Of a stretch of 64,000 nucleotides of DNA, positions 9,273 to 18,035 are shown one piece after another (the stretch's first letter is position 1; each line of letters starts with the position of its first letter). The DNA is from an uncultured Collinsella sp. (GTDB taxonomy: Bacteria > Actinomycetota > Coriobacteriia > Coriobacteriales > Coriobacteriaceae): assembly GCA_900541035.1 (NCBI GenBank), contig UQIN01000005.1, positions 39,255-103,254 on the forward strand, written 5' to 3'. The notes beneath the pieces are model-generated. The model was not told the origin of the DNA and searched no databases. It worked only from the letters and a program-made list of their open reading frames with translations. Made by a program: the position numbers and the translations under genes.

Positions 9273-9300
9273 GTGTTACGAATCTGACAATGCGTAACAC
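9273..9300 (+). promoter_or_regulatory. NikR-like operator GTGTTAC-N14-GTAACAC
   Basis: Perfect inverted repeat GTGTTACG...CGTAACAC. The spacing between the GTGTTAC and GTAACAC half-sites is 14 bases, which is the form I recall for Geobacter/Desulfovibrio-type NikR sites (E. coli NikR uses GTATGA-N16-TCATAC). It begins 10 bp after the minus-10 box, where a bound repressor would block initiation. No nikR gene is in the window. Confidence 0.75.
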
Positions 9301-9357
9301 TGACAAGGTGATTTAAGCGGCGTTGCAATTTCGTGCGCCGATAACCGGGAGGCGTAC

Positions 9358-10443
9358 ATGCACATTCCAGATAATTATCTGTCCCCGCAGACCGATGCCG
9401 TCATGGCGGTGGCAATGGTGCCCGTTTGGGTCCATTGCATCAAAAGGGTGCGCGCCACGCTCGATCGCGAGCACATGGCTTTTCTGGGCATCTGCGCCGC
9501 GTTCTCCTTTTTGCTCATGATGTTCAACGTGCCGCTGCCCGGCGGCACCACGGGTCACGCCGTCGGCGGCGCGCTCATCGCGCTGCTGCTGGGCCCCGAG
9601 GCTGCGGCCATTGCCGTCTCGGTCGCGCTGGCGCTGCAGGCGCTGCTGTTTGGAGACGGCGGTATTCTGTCCTTTGGCGCCAACTGCTTTAACATGGCCT
9701 TCGTGCTGCCGTTTGCCGCCGCCATCGTGTTCCGTGCGCTCAACAGCCGCCTGCACGACAAGAGCTGGGGCACTTCGGTTTCCGCCATCGTGAGCGGCTG
9801 GGTCGGCCTGTGCCTGGCAGCTCTGTGCGCGGCAATCGAGTTTGGTATCCAGCCCATGCTCTTCACCAATGCCTCGGGCGCGCCGCTGTACTGCCCCTTC
9901 CCGCTGTCCATCGCCATCCCGGCCATGATGATCCCGCATATGCTGGTTGCCGGCGTGGTCGAGGGCGTGGCGACGGCTGCCATCTACGGCTTTATTAAGA
10001 AGACGGCGCCGGGCATTATCGTTGGCCCCGAGGCTGTCGACGGCCAGCTTGCCGCCGAGGGCGCTACTGCCAAGAAGACGTCGCTGGTCCCCACGCTCAT
10101 CCTGGTCGCCGTGCTTGTCGTGGCCACGCCGCTGGGCCTGTTTGCTACCGGTGACGCCTGGGGCGAGTGGGACGCCGAGGGTGCCGCGACCGCCGTTCAG
10201 GAGGCTGGCGACGACAGCCTGCAGGCTTCGGTCGGTCTCGATACCCCGACCTTTGCCGATGCGCTGCCCACGGGCGATTACCTGCAGGTCTATTCCGAGG
10301 AGCAGGGTCTTGGCTTTGCCGGCCAGGCTGCCATGTATATCCTTTCGGGCGTGATCGGCGTGGCGGTGCTCACCATCGCGTTCCGTCTTGTTTCGCTAAC
10401 GGCAAAGGAAAGCGGGTCCCATGCAGACGGTCGAGCTGCCTAG
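9358..10443 (+). CDS. ECF-type nickel/cobalt transporter, M(N) component
   Basis: Substrate-binding membrane subunit of a NikMNQO/CbiMNQO importer. It begins MHIPDNYLS; in this family the N-terminal Met-His forms part of the metal site. The conserved PLPGGTTGHAVGG loop and several helices of a CbiM fold fill residues 1-220. A C-terminal extension (about 240-361) has two more membrane helices flanking an acidic periplasmic-side loop, consistent with a fused N component (PDGLE-like). The upstream NikR-like operator argues for nickel rather than cobalt. Its end overlaps the next gene by 23 bp. Confidence 0.88.
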   Translation: MHIPDNYLSPQTDAVMAVAMVPVWVHCIKRVRATLDREHMAFLGICAAFSFLLMMFNVPLPGGTTGHAVGGALIALLLGPEAAAIAVSVALALQALLFGDGGILSFGANCFNMAFVLPFAAAIVFRALNSRLHDKSWGTSVSAIVSGWVGLCLAALCAAIEFGIQPMLFTNASGAPLYCPFPLSIAIPAMMIPHMLVAGVVEGVATAAIYGFIKKTAPGIIVGPEAVDGQLAAEGATAKKTSLVPTLILVAVLVVATPLGLFATGDAWGEWDAEGAATAVQEAGDDSLQASVGLDTPTFADALPTGDYLQVYSEEQGLGFAGQAAMYILSGVIGVAVLTIAFRLVSLTAKESGSHADGRAA

Positions 10444-11257
10444 CTGGCTCGCGGCTCAAGAGCGATACGAGCCCACGGGCGCTCGGCATCGCGTCATGCA
10501 AAAGAACGTCCTACACCTGGCGAGCCTGCTCGAGCGGGTTCGCCTGGGCGGCGGCGCACACGAGGGCGGGTCGATCATCGACCGCGCCCTTTCTTCCGTT
10601 TCGGCGCCGGTGCGCCTGCTCGGCATGCTCGTCTGTGTCCTGTGCGTGTGTCTGGCGCAAAGCCCGCTGTACCTGATGCTGATGGCGGCGATCGCGCTGG
10701 TGTTGATCGCTGTGCGTCCCGTGCGCGGTCTGCGGGCGACCTTTATGCCTGCGCTGGCCGCCGCGGGATTTGCCGTGGTCTTGGCACTGCCGGCCCTGCT
10801 GCTGGGCGCTTCCGCCACGATCGCCATGTTCAAGATCGCGCTCAAGACGTTCGTTAACGTGTCACTGGTGCTGGGTGTTTCGTGGACGCTCACCTGGAGC
10901 CGTATGTCGGCGGCGCTCAAGGCGCTGCACCTGCCCGACGAGGTTATCTTTACCTTTGACATGGCGCTCAAGCACATTGAGGTGCTCGGCCGCACGGCGC
11001 ACGACCTCACCGAATCGGTCATGCTGCGCAGTGTGGGCCGCGCGCCTGCGGGTTTTTCGCGTACCGATTCGGTGGCGGGTATCATGGGCATGACATTTAT
11101 CAAGGCGATGGAATGCAGCCGCGCGATGGACGAGGCCATGCTCTGCCGTGGGTTTGCCGGCGCGTATCCGGTGCCTGCCCGGAGCAGTCTGAGTTGGCGC
11201 GATGCGGTCTATGCGGGGGTCGTGCTGTTGCTGTCGGCGCTGTGTGCGGCGCTGTAG
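10421..11257 (+). CDS. ECF transporter transmembrane component (CbiQ/NikQ)
   Basis: T component that couples the ATPase to the metal-binding M subunit. 278 residues with four to five hydrophobic helices (about residues 60-130 and near the C terminus), and the cytoplasmic coupling region containing ALHLPDEV and the downstream SVGRAPAGF, typical of the CbiQ family. The ATG at 10421 lies inside the upstream gene, suggesting translational coupling. The first 45 residues are a soluble N-terminal tail with an HEGG-like metal-rich look (GGGAHEGGS), which is family-variable. Confidence 0.88.
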   Translation: MQTVELPSWLAAQERYEPTGARHRVMQKNVLHLASLLERVRLGGGAHEGGSIIDRALSSVSAPVRLLGMLVCVLCVCLAQSPLYLMLMAAIALVLIAVRPVRGLRATFMPALAAAGFAVVLALPALLLGASATIAMFKIALKTFVNVSLVLGVSWTLTWSRMSAALKALHLPDEVIFTFDMALKHIEVLGRTAHDLTESVMLRSVGRAPAGFSRTDSVAGIMGMTFIKAMECSRAMDEAMLCRGFAGAYPVPARSSLSWRDAVYAGVVLLLSALCAAL

Positions 11258-11298
11258 CACGGATGCTGCGGCCGATGTAGATAGGGAAAGGCAACGTT

Positions 11299-12069
11299 TT
11301 GGCAATCGAGATGAATAGCCCTGCGGGTGTTGGGGACGTGCGCGCCTCCGGTGCGGTACCGCTCATTGAGCTGCGCGACGTGGTGTTTTCCTATGCTGGG
11401 CATACGGTGGTCGATGGCGTTTCGCTGCAGGTTAATCGCGGCGAGCTCGTTGCCCTGCTCGGCCCCAATGGCTGCGGCAAGACGACGATCATGCGGCTTA
11501 TCAACGGGCTTGAGGTGCCGAACGCGGGCACGTATCTGTTCGATGGCGAAATGGTCGATGCCGCTTACCTCGCCGATCCAGTGCGGTCACAGCGCTTCCA
11601 TCGGCGCGTGGGCTTTGTGTTTCAGAACGCCGACGCCCAGCTGTTCTGCGCGACCGTGGGCGAGGAAGTCGCCTTTGGCCCGGCTCAGATGGGCCTGCCG
11701 GCAGGCGAGCTTGAGCGCCGCGTGCGCGACGCGATGGAGCTGTTCCAGGTTGCCGACCTCGTCGATGCTTCGCCCTATCAGCTTTCGGGCGGGCAAAAGA
11801 AGCGTGTGGCGCTGGCCGCCATCGTTTCTATGAATCCGGACATCCTGGTGCTCGACGAGCCCACCAACGGGCTCGACGAGGACTCGTGCGACATTGTTGT
11901 CGGCTTCCTTTTGGCTTATGTTGCGGCAGGCAAGACGGTGCTCATGAGCACTCATCATCAGGATTTGGTGCGCCGCCTGGAGGCTCGCGCTATCTATATC
12001 GACCGGTATCATCACGTGGTCGATGCGCCAACGCCCTCGTATGGGACCGAAAGTGACGCTGTCCGGTAG
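11299..12069 (+). CDS. ECF transporter ATPase (CbiO/NikO)
   Basis: Energises the metal importer. Walker A GPNGCGKTT (about residue 55), Q-loop FQNADAQLFC, signature LSGGQKKR, Walker B ILVLDEPTNGLD and switch His in STHHQD are all present. 256 residues. I chose the TTG at 11299 because AGGGAAAGG ends 7 bases before it; the next in-frame ATG at 11311 would be too far away. It is the third gene of the operon, 41 bp after the Q component. Confidence 0.93.
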   Translation: MAIEMNSPAGVGDVRASGAVPLIELRDVVFSYAGHTVVDGVSLQVNRGELVALLGPNGCGKTTIMRLINGLEVPNAGTYLFDGEMVDAAYLADPVRSQRFHRRVGFVFQNADAQLFCATVGEEVAFGPAQMGLPAGELERRVRDAMELFQVADLVDASPYQLSGGQKKRVALAAIVSMNPDILVLDEPTNGLDEDSCDIVVGFLLAYVAAGKTVLMSTHHQDLVRRLEARAIYIDRYHHVVDAPTPSYGTESDAVR

Positions 12070-12157
12070 GGGCTGCGTGGGGCGCGTGATCCGCTTGTAA
12101 CGCCGCCGTGTAGGCGGCCCCGAATGGTATAGTTATCCGAGTTTTACGGGGGTGGCT

Positions 12158-13006
12158 ATGCCAAGTTGGAATATTCATATCGCTCAGACGGAGCGCTTGC
12201 TGGCGCGTGCCGGCGCCGTCGCCGATACCGTGCGCGACCGTAATGCCTTTTTGTTTGGCTGCGTGGTTCCGGATATCTTTGTGGGCTACATGGTTCCCGG
12301 TATTGCCGATCCCATTCCCTATCGTATAACGCACTTTGCCAAGCCCGAGCCGATCCCCAAGCCTCGTGAGCACGAGTTTTGGGATACCTATGTGGCCCCG
12401 CTGTTGAGCGGCGCTCCGGCTGGTGCACCGGCTGCGGCGACCTCGATCGTGGAGGAGCGCGAGCGACTCAATCGAGTTCACTATCCCCATCGCTATGAGG
12501 GAGCCGAGCCCGTGGAAGGCCCCGATGCAGATGAGTTTTCGATGGCATCCGAGGATGTGGCGCAGTCGTTGCTCGATCTAACGCTGGGCGTTTGGTCGCA
12601 TCTGGTGGCCGATACCGTGTGGAACACGCGCGTGAACCAGTATCTTAAGGCGCACGGCGGCAAGCCGTGTGAGGAGTTCCGCATTAAAAAGCAAGGCGAC
12701 TTTGACTGGTTTGGCAAGACGCTCGGCATTGTTTCGATTCCGCGCGCGACCGATCGCCTGTATACTGCGGCGACGCGTTTTGGGCAGTATCCCATCCATA
12801 AAGAATATGTGCTCAAGACCATCGGCGTTATGCACGAGATTGTACGCGAAAACCCCGGCGAGCCCGATCATCCGCCGTATCGCCTGCTAACCGAGGAGTT
12901 TTTCGATGCAACGTTTACCGAGGTCATCGAGCTGACCGAGGCAGGATTTGCGGCTCGCGTTGCTGCTTCTGACGTTCCCGCAGTCCCCCTGATCGCTAGC
13001 TGCTAG
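12158..13006 (+). CDS. Zinc-dependent phospholipase C-like domain protein
   Basis: Begins MPSWNIHIAQTE, and has FLFGCVVPDI and SHLVADTVWN, which resemble the alpha-helical Zn_dep_PLPC fold where His and Asp residues bind three zinc ions. 282 residues without a signal peptide, so probably cytoplasmic. Proteins of this type are common in Gram-positive bacteria and usually lack a demonstrated substrate. The ATG at 12158 has GGGGG five bases upstream; a GTG at 12152 is the alternative. It sits alone between the metal transporter and the convergent pyk. Confidence 0.65.
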   Translation: MPSWNIHIAQTERLLARAGAVADTVRDRNAFLFGCVVPDIFVGYMVPGIADPIPYRITHFAKPEPIPKPREHEFWDTYVAPLLSGAPAGAPAAATSIVEERERLNRVHYPHRYEGAEPVEGPDADEFSMASEDVAQSLLDLTLGVWSHLVADTVWNTRVNQYLKAHGGKPCEEFRIKKQGDFDWFGKTLGIVSIPRATDRLYTAATRFGQYPIHKEYVLKTIGVMHEIVRENPGEPDHPPYRLLTEEFFDATFTEVIELTEAGFAARVAASDVPAVPLIASC

Positions 13007-13146
13007 CCGGCCGGCTTGACGGTGAACAGTTCACCCCAATTGACCAACGGCTCCCCTTGCAGGACGTCTTCGGTGGTGCGCTCGGCATCGGAGAGGCTTG
13101 CGACTGAACGCAAATCGATGAAGCGGCATATGAATAAGGTCTTAAA
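13007..13146 (-). other. Non-coding gap with possible gene remnant
   Basis: Between the phospholipase-like gene and the pyk terminator. On the minus strand one frame reads SVASLSDAERTTEDVL then GEPLVNWGELFTVKPAG before a stop at 13003-13005. This is protein-like and hydrophilic, but it has no convincing start: extending it upstream translates the terminator. It may be the tail of a lost small gene. I do not recognise the family. Confidence 0.3.
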
Positions 13147-13182
13147 AAAGGGCCCGGAAGGCAATGCCTTCCGGGCCCTTTG
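13147..13182. terminator. Terminator downstream of pyk
   Basis: AAAGGGCCCGGAAGGC / GCCTTCCGGGCCCTTT, a 16-bp perfect stem with a very short loop and flanking A and T runs. It can act on pyk (minus) and on the plus-strand gene ending at 13006. Confidence 0.88.
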
Positions 13183-13209
13183 CAATGCAAATTTGCTTGC
13201 AAGTGCGAT

Positions 13210-14670
13210 TTAGCGCACCTGAGCGACGTAAGCGACGTTGGTCGAGGAGACCTTGTCCTCGAGCTGGACGCTCATGCGGGGGTCGCCGGCGGTGGCGACG
13301 GTCAGATCGCCGGTCTCGACGTAGCCGAGCTCCTTAGCGGTCTCGATCGCCTTGACGATCGTGCCGTTGACGGTGCCCTGGGTAATCTCGGCCTGGTGCG
13401 GGATAACGCCCCAGTACATAATCATCTGCTGGACGGCCCACTCGTGGCGGGAGAACGCGCAGATCGGCATGTTGGGACGGAAGTGCGAGATCAGGCGAGC
13501 GGTACGACCGGTGGTCGTCGGCACGGTGATGCACTTGGCGCCAACGGTGGTAGCCATGTTCACAGCGGACATACCCACAACGTTGTTGACAACGCGGGTG
13601 CCGTGAGCATCCGCCGGAACCTCGAGCGGAGCGTGAGCCGGGAGGTACTTCTCGGTCTCGAGAGCAATGCTGGCCTGCATCTTGACGGCCTCGACCGGGT
13701 ACTTACCGGCAGCGGACTCGCCGGACAGCATGACGGCGTCGGTGCCGTCGTAAATGGCGTTAGCAACGTCGGCAACCTCGGCGCGCGTCGGGCGCGGGTT
13801 TTGCTGCATGGAGTCGAGCATCTGCGTAGCGGTGATAACGGGCTTGTAGGCCGCGTTGCACTTGGCGATGATCTCCTTCTGGATGTGCGGAACGAGCTCG
13901 GGCTTGATCTCGATGCCCAGGTCGCCACGGGCGACCATGATACCGTCGGAAGCCTCGAGGATCTCGTCGAAGTTCTCGACGCCCAGGGCGCACTCGATCT
14001 TCGGGAAGATCGTCACGTGCTCGCCACCGTTCTCGCGGCAAAGCTCGCGGATGCCGCGGACGGACTCGCCGTCACGGATGAAGGAAGCGGCAATGTAGTC
14101 GATGTTCTCGGTCAGGCCAAAGAGGATGTCCTGACGATCGCGCTCGGTGATAGCGGGCAGCGAGATGTTGACGTTGGGCATGTTGACGCCCTTGCGCTCG
14201 CCGATCAGGCCGTCGTTCTTAACGACGCAGGTCATGTCCTGGCCGTCGACGGACTCGACCTCGAGGGCAACCAGACCGTCATCGATCAGGATGAGGGAGC
14301 CCTTCTCGACCTCGGAGGGCAGAGCCAGGTAGTCGAGGGAGATGTGCTCAGCGGTGCCGTGGAAATCCTCGGACGTGGGCTGAGCGGTGACGACGATCTT
14401 GTCGCCGGTCTTGACGGCAACCTTCTTGCCGTCGACCAAAAGGCCGGTGCGGACCTCGGGGCCCTTGGTGTCGAGCAGGATGCCGACGGGCATGCCGAGC
14501 TCCTTGGAAATACGGCGGACGCGCTCGATGCGACCGTGGTGCTCGTCGTAGGAGCCGTGCGAGAAGTTAAAACGGGCGACGTTCATGCCCGCCTTGATCA
14601 TCTCGCGGATGGTCTCGTCGCTATCGCAGGCGGGACCCATGGTGCATACAATCTTGGTGCGCTTGTACAT
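13210..14670 (-). CDS. pyk: Pyruvate kinase
   Basis: Last glycolytic step: phosphoenolpyruvate + ADP to pyruvate + ATP. 486 residues. Visible: N-terminal KIVCTMGPA, the substrate/metal loop FNFSHG, the catalytic Lys in IFPKIE, the metal-binding MVARGDLGIE, the TATQMLDSM loop, and the VMLSGESAAGKYP segment. The C-terminal allosteric domain is the normal length with no extra PEP-utiliser domain. Strong minus-strand minus-10 (TATAAT, complement of 14734-14739). The long antisense frame over this gene is a codon-bias shadow. Confidence 0.97.
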   Translation of the reverse strand: MYKRTKIVCTMGPACDSDETIREMIKAGMNVARFNFSHGSYDEHHGRIERVRRISKELGMPVGILLDTKGPEVRTGLLVDGKKVAVKTGDKIVVTAQPTSEDFHGTAEHISLDYLALPSEVEKGSLILIDDGLVALEVESVDGQDMTCVVKNDGLIGERKGVNMPNVNISLPAITERDRQDILFGLTENIDYIAASFIRDGESVRGIRELCRENGGEHVTIFPKIECALGVENFDEILEASDGIMVARGDLGIEIKPELVPHIQKEIIAKCNAAYKPVITATQMLDSMQQNPRPTRAEVADVANAIYDGTDAVMLSGESAAGKYPVEAVKMQASIALETEKYLPAHAPLEVPADAHGTRVVNNVVGMSAVNMATTVGAKCITVPTTTGRTARLISHFRPNMPICAFSRHEWAVQQMIMYWGVIPHQAEITQGTVNGTIVKAIETAKELGYVETGDLTVATAGDPRMSVQLEDKVSSTNVAYVAQVR

Positions 14671-15002
14671 TCAGACCTCCATCTGACATCGTCTTGCGCT
14701 GATAGATAAACCATAAGAAATAAAACTGAGATGATTATAACGAAATGCCGACCGAATACCCCAAAAAATCGACCGTATGCCGAATTAGAAGTTCATTTTT
14801 TGCGGAAAAACGGTATATGCAAAAACTTTACCAACCTTTCTAACCGCTGCTATCTGGGCGATATTTTAGTTCGATGATGCGCCGAAGAAAAAACGTTTTA
14901 TCAATCTTGAGCATCACACTGTCTGCACCGTTGCACTCGAGCCGTGTTTCCAATTGGAATGTTTTGGCTAGACGCGCCGCTTTGGGGTACCATAGCTCCA
15001 CT
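14671..15002. other. Divergent intergenic region between pyk and the P-type ATPase gene
   Basis: AT-rich compared with its surroundings. It carries the pyk promoter on the minus strand (TATAAT at 14739-14734) and, on the plus strand, a candidate promoter for the ATPase gene (TTGGCT 14964-14969, TACCAT 14988-14993, 18-bp gap). No gene seen. Confidence 0.5.
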
Positions 15003-15104
15003 ATCAACTGCCGCTCAGCACGGCAGCCTTGATGAGCCCTTGCCCTTCTCCTGGGAATTATGATCGGGCATCAATCTGCTGAGTGGCCCGAATCCCAGGA
15101 GGGG
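15003..15104 (+). promoter_or_regulatory. Structured leader hiding the ATPase ribosome-binding site
   Basis: Two hairpins. The first (15003-15033) pairs ATCAA-CTGCCG with CGGCAG-TTGAT. The second pairs CTCCTGGGA (15048-15056) with TCCCAGGAG (15093-15101), reinforced by CGGGC/GCCCG inside. The Shine-Dalgarno AGGAGGGG (15097-15104) is partly inside the 3' arm, so folding would block translation. This looks like a translational switch; I could not match it to the yybP-ykoY manganese or NiCo riboswitch consensus by eye. Confidence 0.6.
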
Positions 15105-15111
15105 ACTCTAT

Positions 15112-17793
15112 ATGCAAAAGGAATACCTGTCCGCCGCGGCGGAGGTGCTCAGCGACCAAGGTGTCGATGAGAACCTCGGCCTGAGCAACGACGAGGCGTC
15201 GTCGCGCCTCGCCAAGACAGGCCCTAACAAGCTCGATGAAGCCGAGAAGACGCCGTTGTGGAAGCGGTTCTTTGAGCAGATGGCCGACCCCATGGTTATC
15301 ATGCTGATCGTTGCCGCCGTCATCAGTGCACTCACGGGCATGGTCAAGGGTGAGGCGGACTTTGCCGACGTCGCCATCATCATGTTCGTCGTTATCGTCA
15401 ACTCGGTGCTGGGCGTGGTTCAGGAGGCCAAGAGCGAGGAAGCTCTCGAGGCATTGCAGGAGATGAGCGCCGCGCAGTCCAAGGTGCTGCGCGACGGCAA
15501 GCTCGTGCACCTGCCGAGCGCCGAGCTCGTGCCCGGCGATGTGATCATGCTCGAGGCGGGCGACTCCGTCCCGGCCGACTGCCGCGTGCTCGAGAGCGCC
15601 ACGATGAAGATCGAGGAGGCCGCCCTTACCGGCGAGTCCGTACCCGTCGAGAAGCATGCCGACGTGATCGAGCTCGCCGCCGGCACCGACGACGTGCCGC
15701 TCGGCGACCGCAAGAACATGTGCTACATGGGTTCCACCGTGGTATACGGCCGTGGCCGCGCCGTCGTGGTCGGCACCGGCATGAACACCGAGATGGGTAA
15801 GATCGCCGGCGCCCTGGCCGAGGCCAAGGAAGAGCTCACGCCGCTGCAGGTGAAGCTTGCCGAGCTCAGCCGCATCCTCACCATCATGGTTATCGTCATC
15901 TGCGTCGTCATCTTTGGCGTCGACATCATCCGCCACGGCGTGGGCAACGTTCTCACCGACCCGACCGCGCTGCTCGACACCTTTATGGTCGCTGTCTCGC
16001 TTGCCGTCGCCGCCATCCCCGAGGGCCTGGTCGCCGTCGTGACCATCGTGCTGTCGCTTGGCGTGACCAAGATGGCCAAGCGCCAGGCGATTATCCGCAA
16101 GCTCTCTGCCGTCGAGACCCTTGGCTGCACGCAGACCATCTGCTCGGACAAGACCGGTACCCTCACCCAGAACAAAATGACCGTCGTCAAGCACGAGCTC
16201 TCCGCGCCTAAGGAGAAGTTCCTGGCCGGCATGGCTCTGTGCTCCGATGCCCAGTGGGACGAGGAGCTGGGCGAGGCCGTGGGCGAACCGACCGAGTGCG
16301 CGCTCGTCAACGATGCCGGCAAGGCTGGTCTTACTGGCCTGACTGCCGAGCACCCGCGCGTGGGCGAGGCCCCGTTCGACTCGGGCCGCAAGATGATGTC
16401 CGTGGTCGTCGAGACCCTGGACGGCGAGTATGAGCAGTACACCAAGGGCGCGCCCGACGTGGTGATCGGCCTGTGCACCCATATCTACGAGGGCGACAAG
16501 GTCGTTCCGCTGACCGAGGAGCGCCGTGCCGAGCTCGTGGCCGCCAACAAGGCCATGGCCGACGAGGCCCTGCGCGTGCTGGCGCTGGCAAGCCGCACCT
16601 ACACCGAGGTCCCGGCCGACTGCAGCCCCGCTGCGCTCGAGCACGACCTGGTCTTCTGCGGCCTGTCCGGCATGATTGACCCAGTCCGCCCCGAGGTCGC
16701 CGACGCCATCCGCGAGGCGCACGACGCCGGTATCCGCACCGTCATGATCACGGGCGACCACATCGACACCGCCGTGGCCATCGCCAAGCAGCTGGGCATC
16801 GTCGCCGATCGCAGCCAGGCCATCACCGGTGCCGACCTCGATCGCATGAGCGACGAGGAGCTCGACGCGCACATCGAGGATTACGGCGTGTACGCCCGCG
16901 TCCAGCCCGAGCACAAGACCCGCATCGTCGAGGCTTGGAAGTCGCGCGACCAGATCGTGGCCATGACGGGCGACGGCGTCAACGACGCTCCGTCCATCAA
17001 GCGCGCCGACATCGGCGTGGGCATGGGCATCACCGGTACCGATGTCACCAAGAACGTCGCCGACATGGTGCTTGCCGACGACAACTTCGCCACCATCATC
17101 GGTGCCTGCGAAGAGGGCCGTCGCATCTACGACAACATCCGCAAGGTCATCCAGTTCCTGCTTTCGGCCAACCTTGCCGAGGTATTCTCGGTGTTTATCG
17201 CCACGCTCATCGGCTTTACCATCTTCCAGCCGGTGCAGCTGCTGTGGGTGAACCTGGTCACCGACTGTTTCCCCGCGCTCGCGCTGGGCATGGAGGACGC
17301 CGAGGGCGACATCATGAAGCGCAAGCCGCGCAACGCCAAGGACGGTGTCTTTGCCGGCAATATGGGCCTGGACTGTGTGGTCCAGGGCCTAATCATCACC
17401 GTGCTGGTGCTGGCGAGCTTCTTTGTGGGCGTGTACTTTGACATGGGCTACATCCACATCGCCGATATGATCGCCGGCAATGCCGACGAGGAAGGCGTGA
17501 TGATGGCGTTCATCACGCTCAACATGGTCGAGATTTTCCACTGCTTCAATATGCGCAGCCGTCGTGCGTCGCTGTTCACCATGAAGAAGCAGAACAAGTG
17601 GCTGTGGGCTTCCGCCGCGCTGGCACTGGTGCTGACGGTGATCGTGACCGTGCAGCCGACGCTTGCCGAGATGTTCTTTGGCCCCGTGACGCTTGAGCTC
17701 AAGGGCGTTCTTGCCGCGCTGGGCCTTGCCTTCCTGATCATTCCGCTGATGGAGATCTACAAGGCGATCATGCGCGCGGTCGAGAAGGAGTAA
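15112..17793 (+). CDS. Calcium-type (P2) cation-transporting P-type ATPase
   Basis: 893-residue membrane pump. Motifs: actuator TGES (residues 173-176), phosphorylation site DKTGTLT with Asp at residue 346, nucleotide-domain KGAPD, hinge TGDGVNDAPSIK (about 619-630). Helix M4 contains AAIPEGLVAVV, and M6 NLVTDCFPALALGME, both characteristic of Ca2+-ATPases (PMCA/SERCA-like, PacL). The N-terminal cation ATPase domain (DEASSRLAKTGPNKL) and C-terminal four-helix domain are present. The likely job is Ca2+ export, but Mn2+ cannot be excluded. Translation may be gated by the hairpin that covers its Shine-Dalgarno. Confidence 0.93.
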   Translation: MQKEYLSAAAEVLSDQGVDENLGLSNDEASSRLAKTGPNKLDEAEKTPLWKRFFEQMADPMVIMLIVAAVISALTGMVKGEADFADVAIIMFVVIVNSVLGVVQEAKSEEALEALQEMSAAQSKVLRDGKLVHLPSAELVPGDVIMLEAGDSVPADCRVLESATMKIEEAALTGESVPVEKHADVIELAAGTDDVPLGDRKNMCYMGSTVVYGRGRAVVVGTGMNTEMGKIAGALAEAKEELTPLQVKLAELSRILTIMVIVICVVIFGVDIIRHGVGNVLTDPTALLDTFMVAVSLAVAAIPEGLVAVVTIVLSLGVTKMAKRQAIIRKLSAVETLGCTQTICSDKTGTLTQNKMTVVKHELSAPKEKFLAGMALCSDAQWDEELGEAVGEPTECALVNDAGKAGLTGLTAEHPRVGEAPFDSGRKMMSVVVETLDGEYEQYTKGAPDVVIGLCTHIYEGDKVVPLTEERRAELVAANKAMADEALRVLALASRTYTEVPADCSPAALEHDLVFCGLSGMIDPVRPEVADAIREAHDAGIRTVMITGDHIDTAVAIAKQLGIVADRSQAITGADLDRMSDEELDAHIEDYGVYARVQPEHKTRIVEAWKSRDQIVAMTGDGVNDAPSIKRADIGVGMGITGTDVTKNVADMVLADDNFATIIGACEEGRRIYDNIRKVIQFLLSANLAEVFSVFIATLIGFTIFQPVQLLWVNLVTDCFPALALGMEDAEGDIMKRKPRNAKDGVFAGNMGLDCVVQGLIITVLVLASFFVGVYFDMGYIHIADMIAGNADEEGVMMAFITLNMVEIFHCFNMRSRRASLFTMKKQNKWLWASAALALVLTVIVTVQPTLAEMFFGPVTLELKGVLAALGLAFLIIPLMEIYKAIMRAVEKE

Positions 17794-17805
17794 GTTAACC
17801 TGTCC

Positions 17806-17894
17806 GGGCCCGCCCCTGCGTGTTTTCTTCTTCGCTGGTCCTCGCGCTTCGCGCTGCGGGATCGCTCAGAAGAAAACACTCCCGGGGCGGGCCC
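17806..17894. repeat. Long nested palindrome after the P-ATPase gene
   Basis: Outer arms GGGCCCGCCCC / GGGGCGGGCCC are perfect. The next arms GTGTTTTCTTCT / AGAAGAAAACAC are perfect. A CGCG-rich core closes it. It begins 12 bp after the ATPase stop. It has no simple T run after it, although a role as a terminator is possible. Confidence 0.8.
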
Positions 17895-18035
17895 TGCGGT
17901 ATCCTTGCTGGCTTTTCTCCCGTGCGGATGAAAAGGGCTGAGGGAAAGTTTGTGAGCTGGTCGGGCTTTGCCCGGCCAGCTCTTTTTGATTTAAAATACC
18001 TGCTCAGTTGTGTGGTTTTGTGCTGGGAGGCATCT

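Noticed and set aside
13180..14709. Long open frame on the plus strand over pyk (509 codons)
   Set aside because: Antisense shadow of pyruvate kinase caused by GC-rich third positions; repetitive Asp/Gly/Val/Leu composition and no domain.
15003..15104. yybP-ykoY or NiCo riboswitch
   Set aside because: The conserved loop sequences of those classes are not recognisable; only the SD-masking fold is supported.
17820..18035. Extended N terminus for rsgA
   Set aside because: Runs through the palindrome; GTG 18036 has GGGAGG in place.
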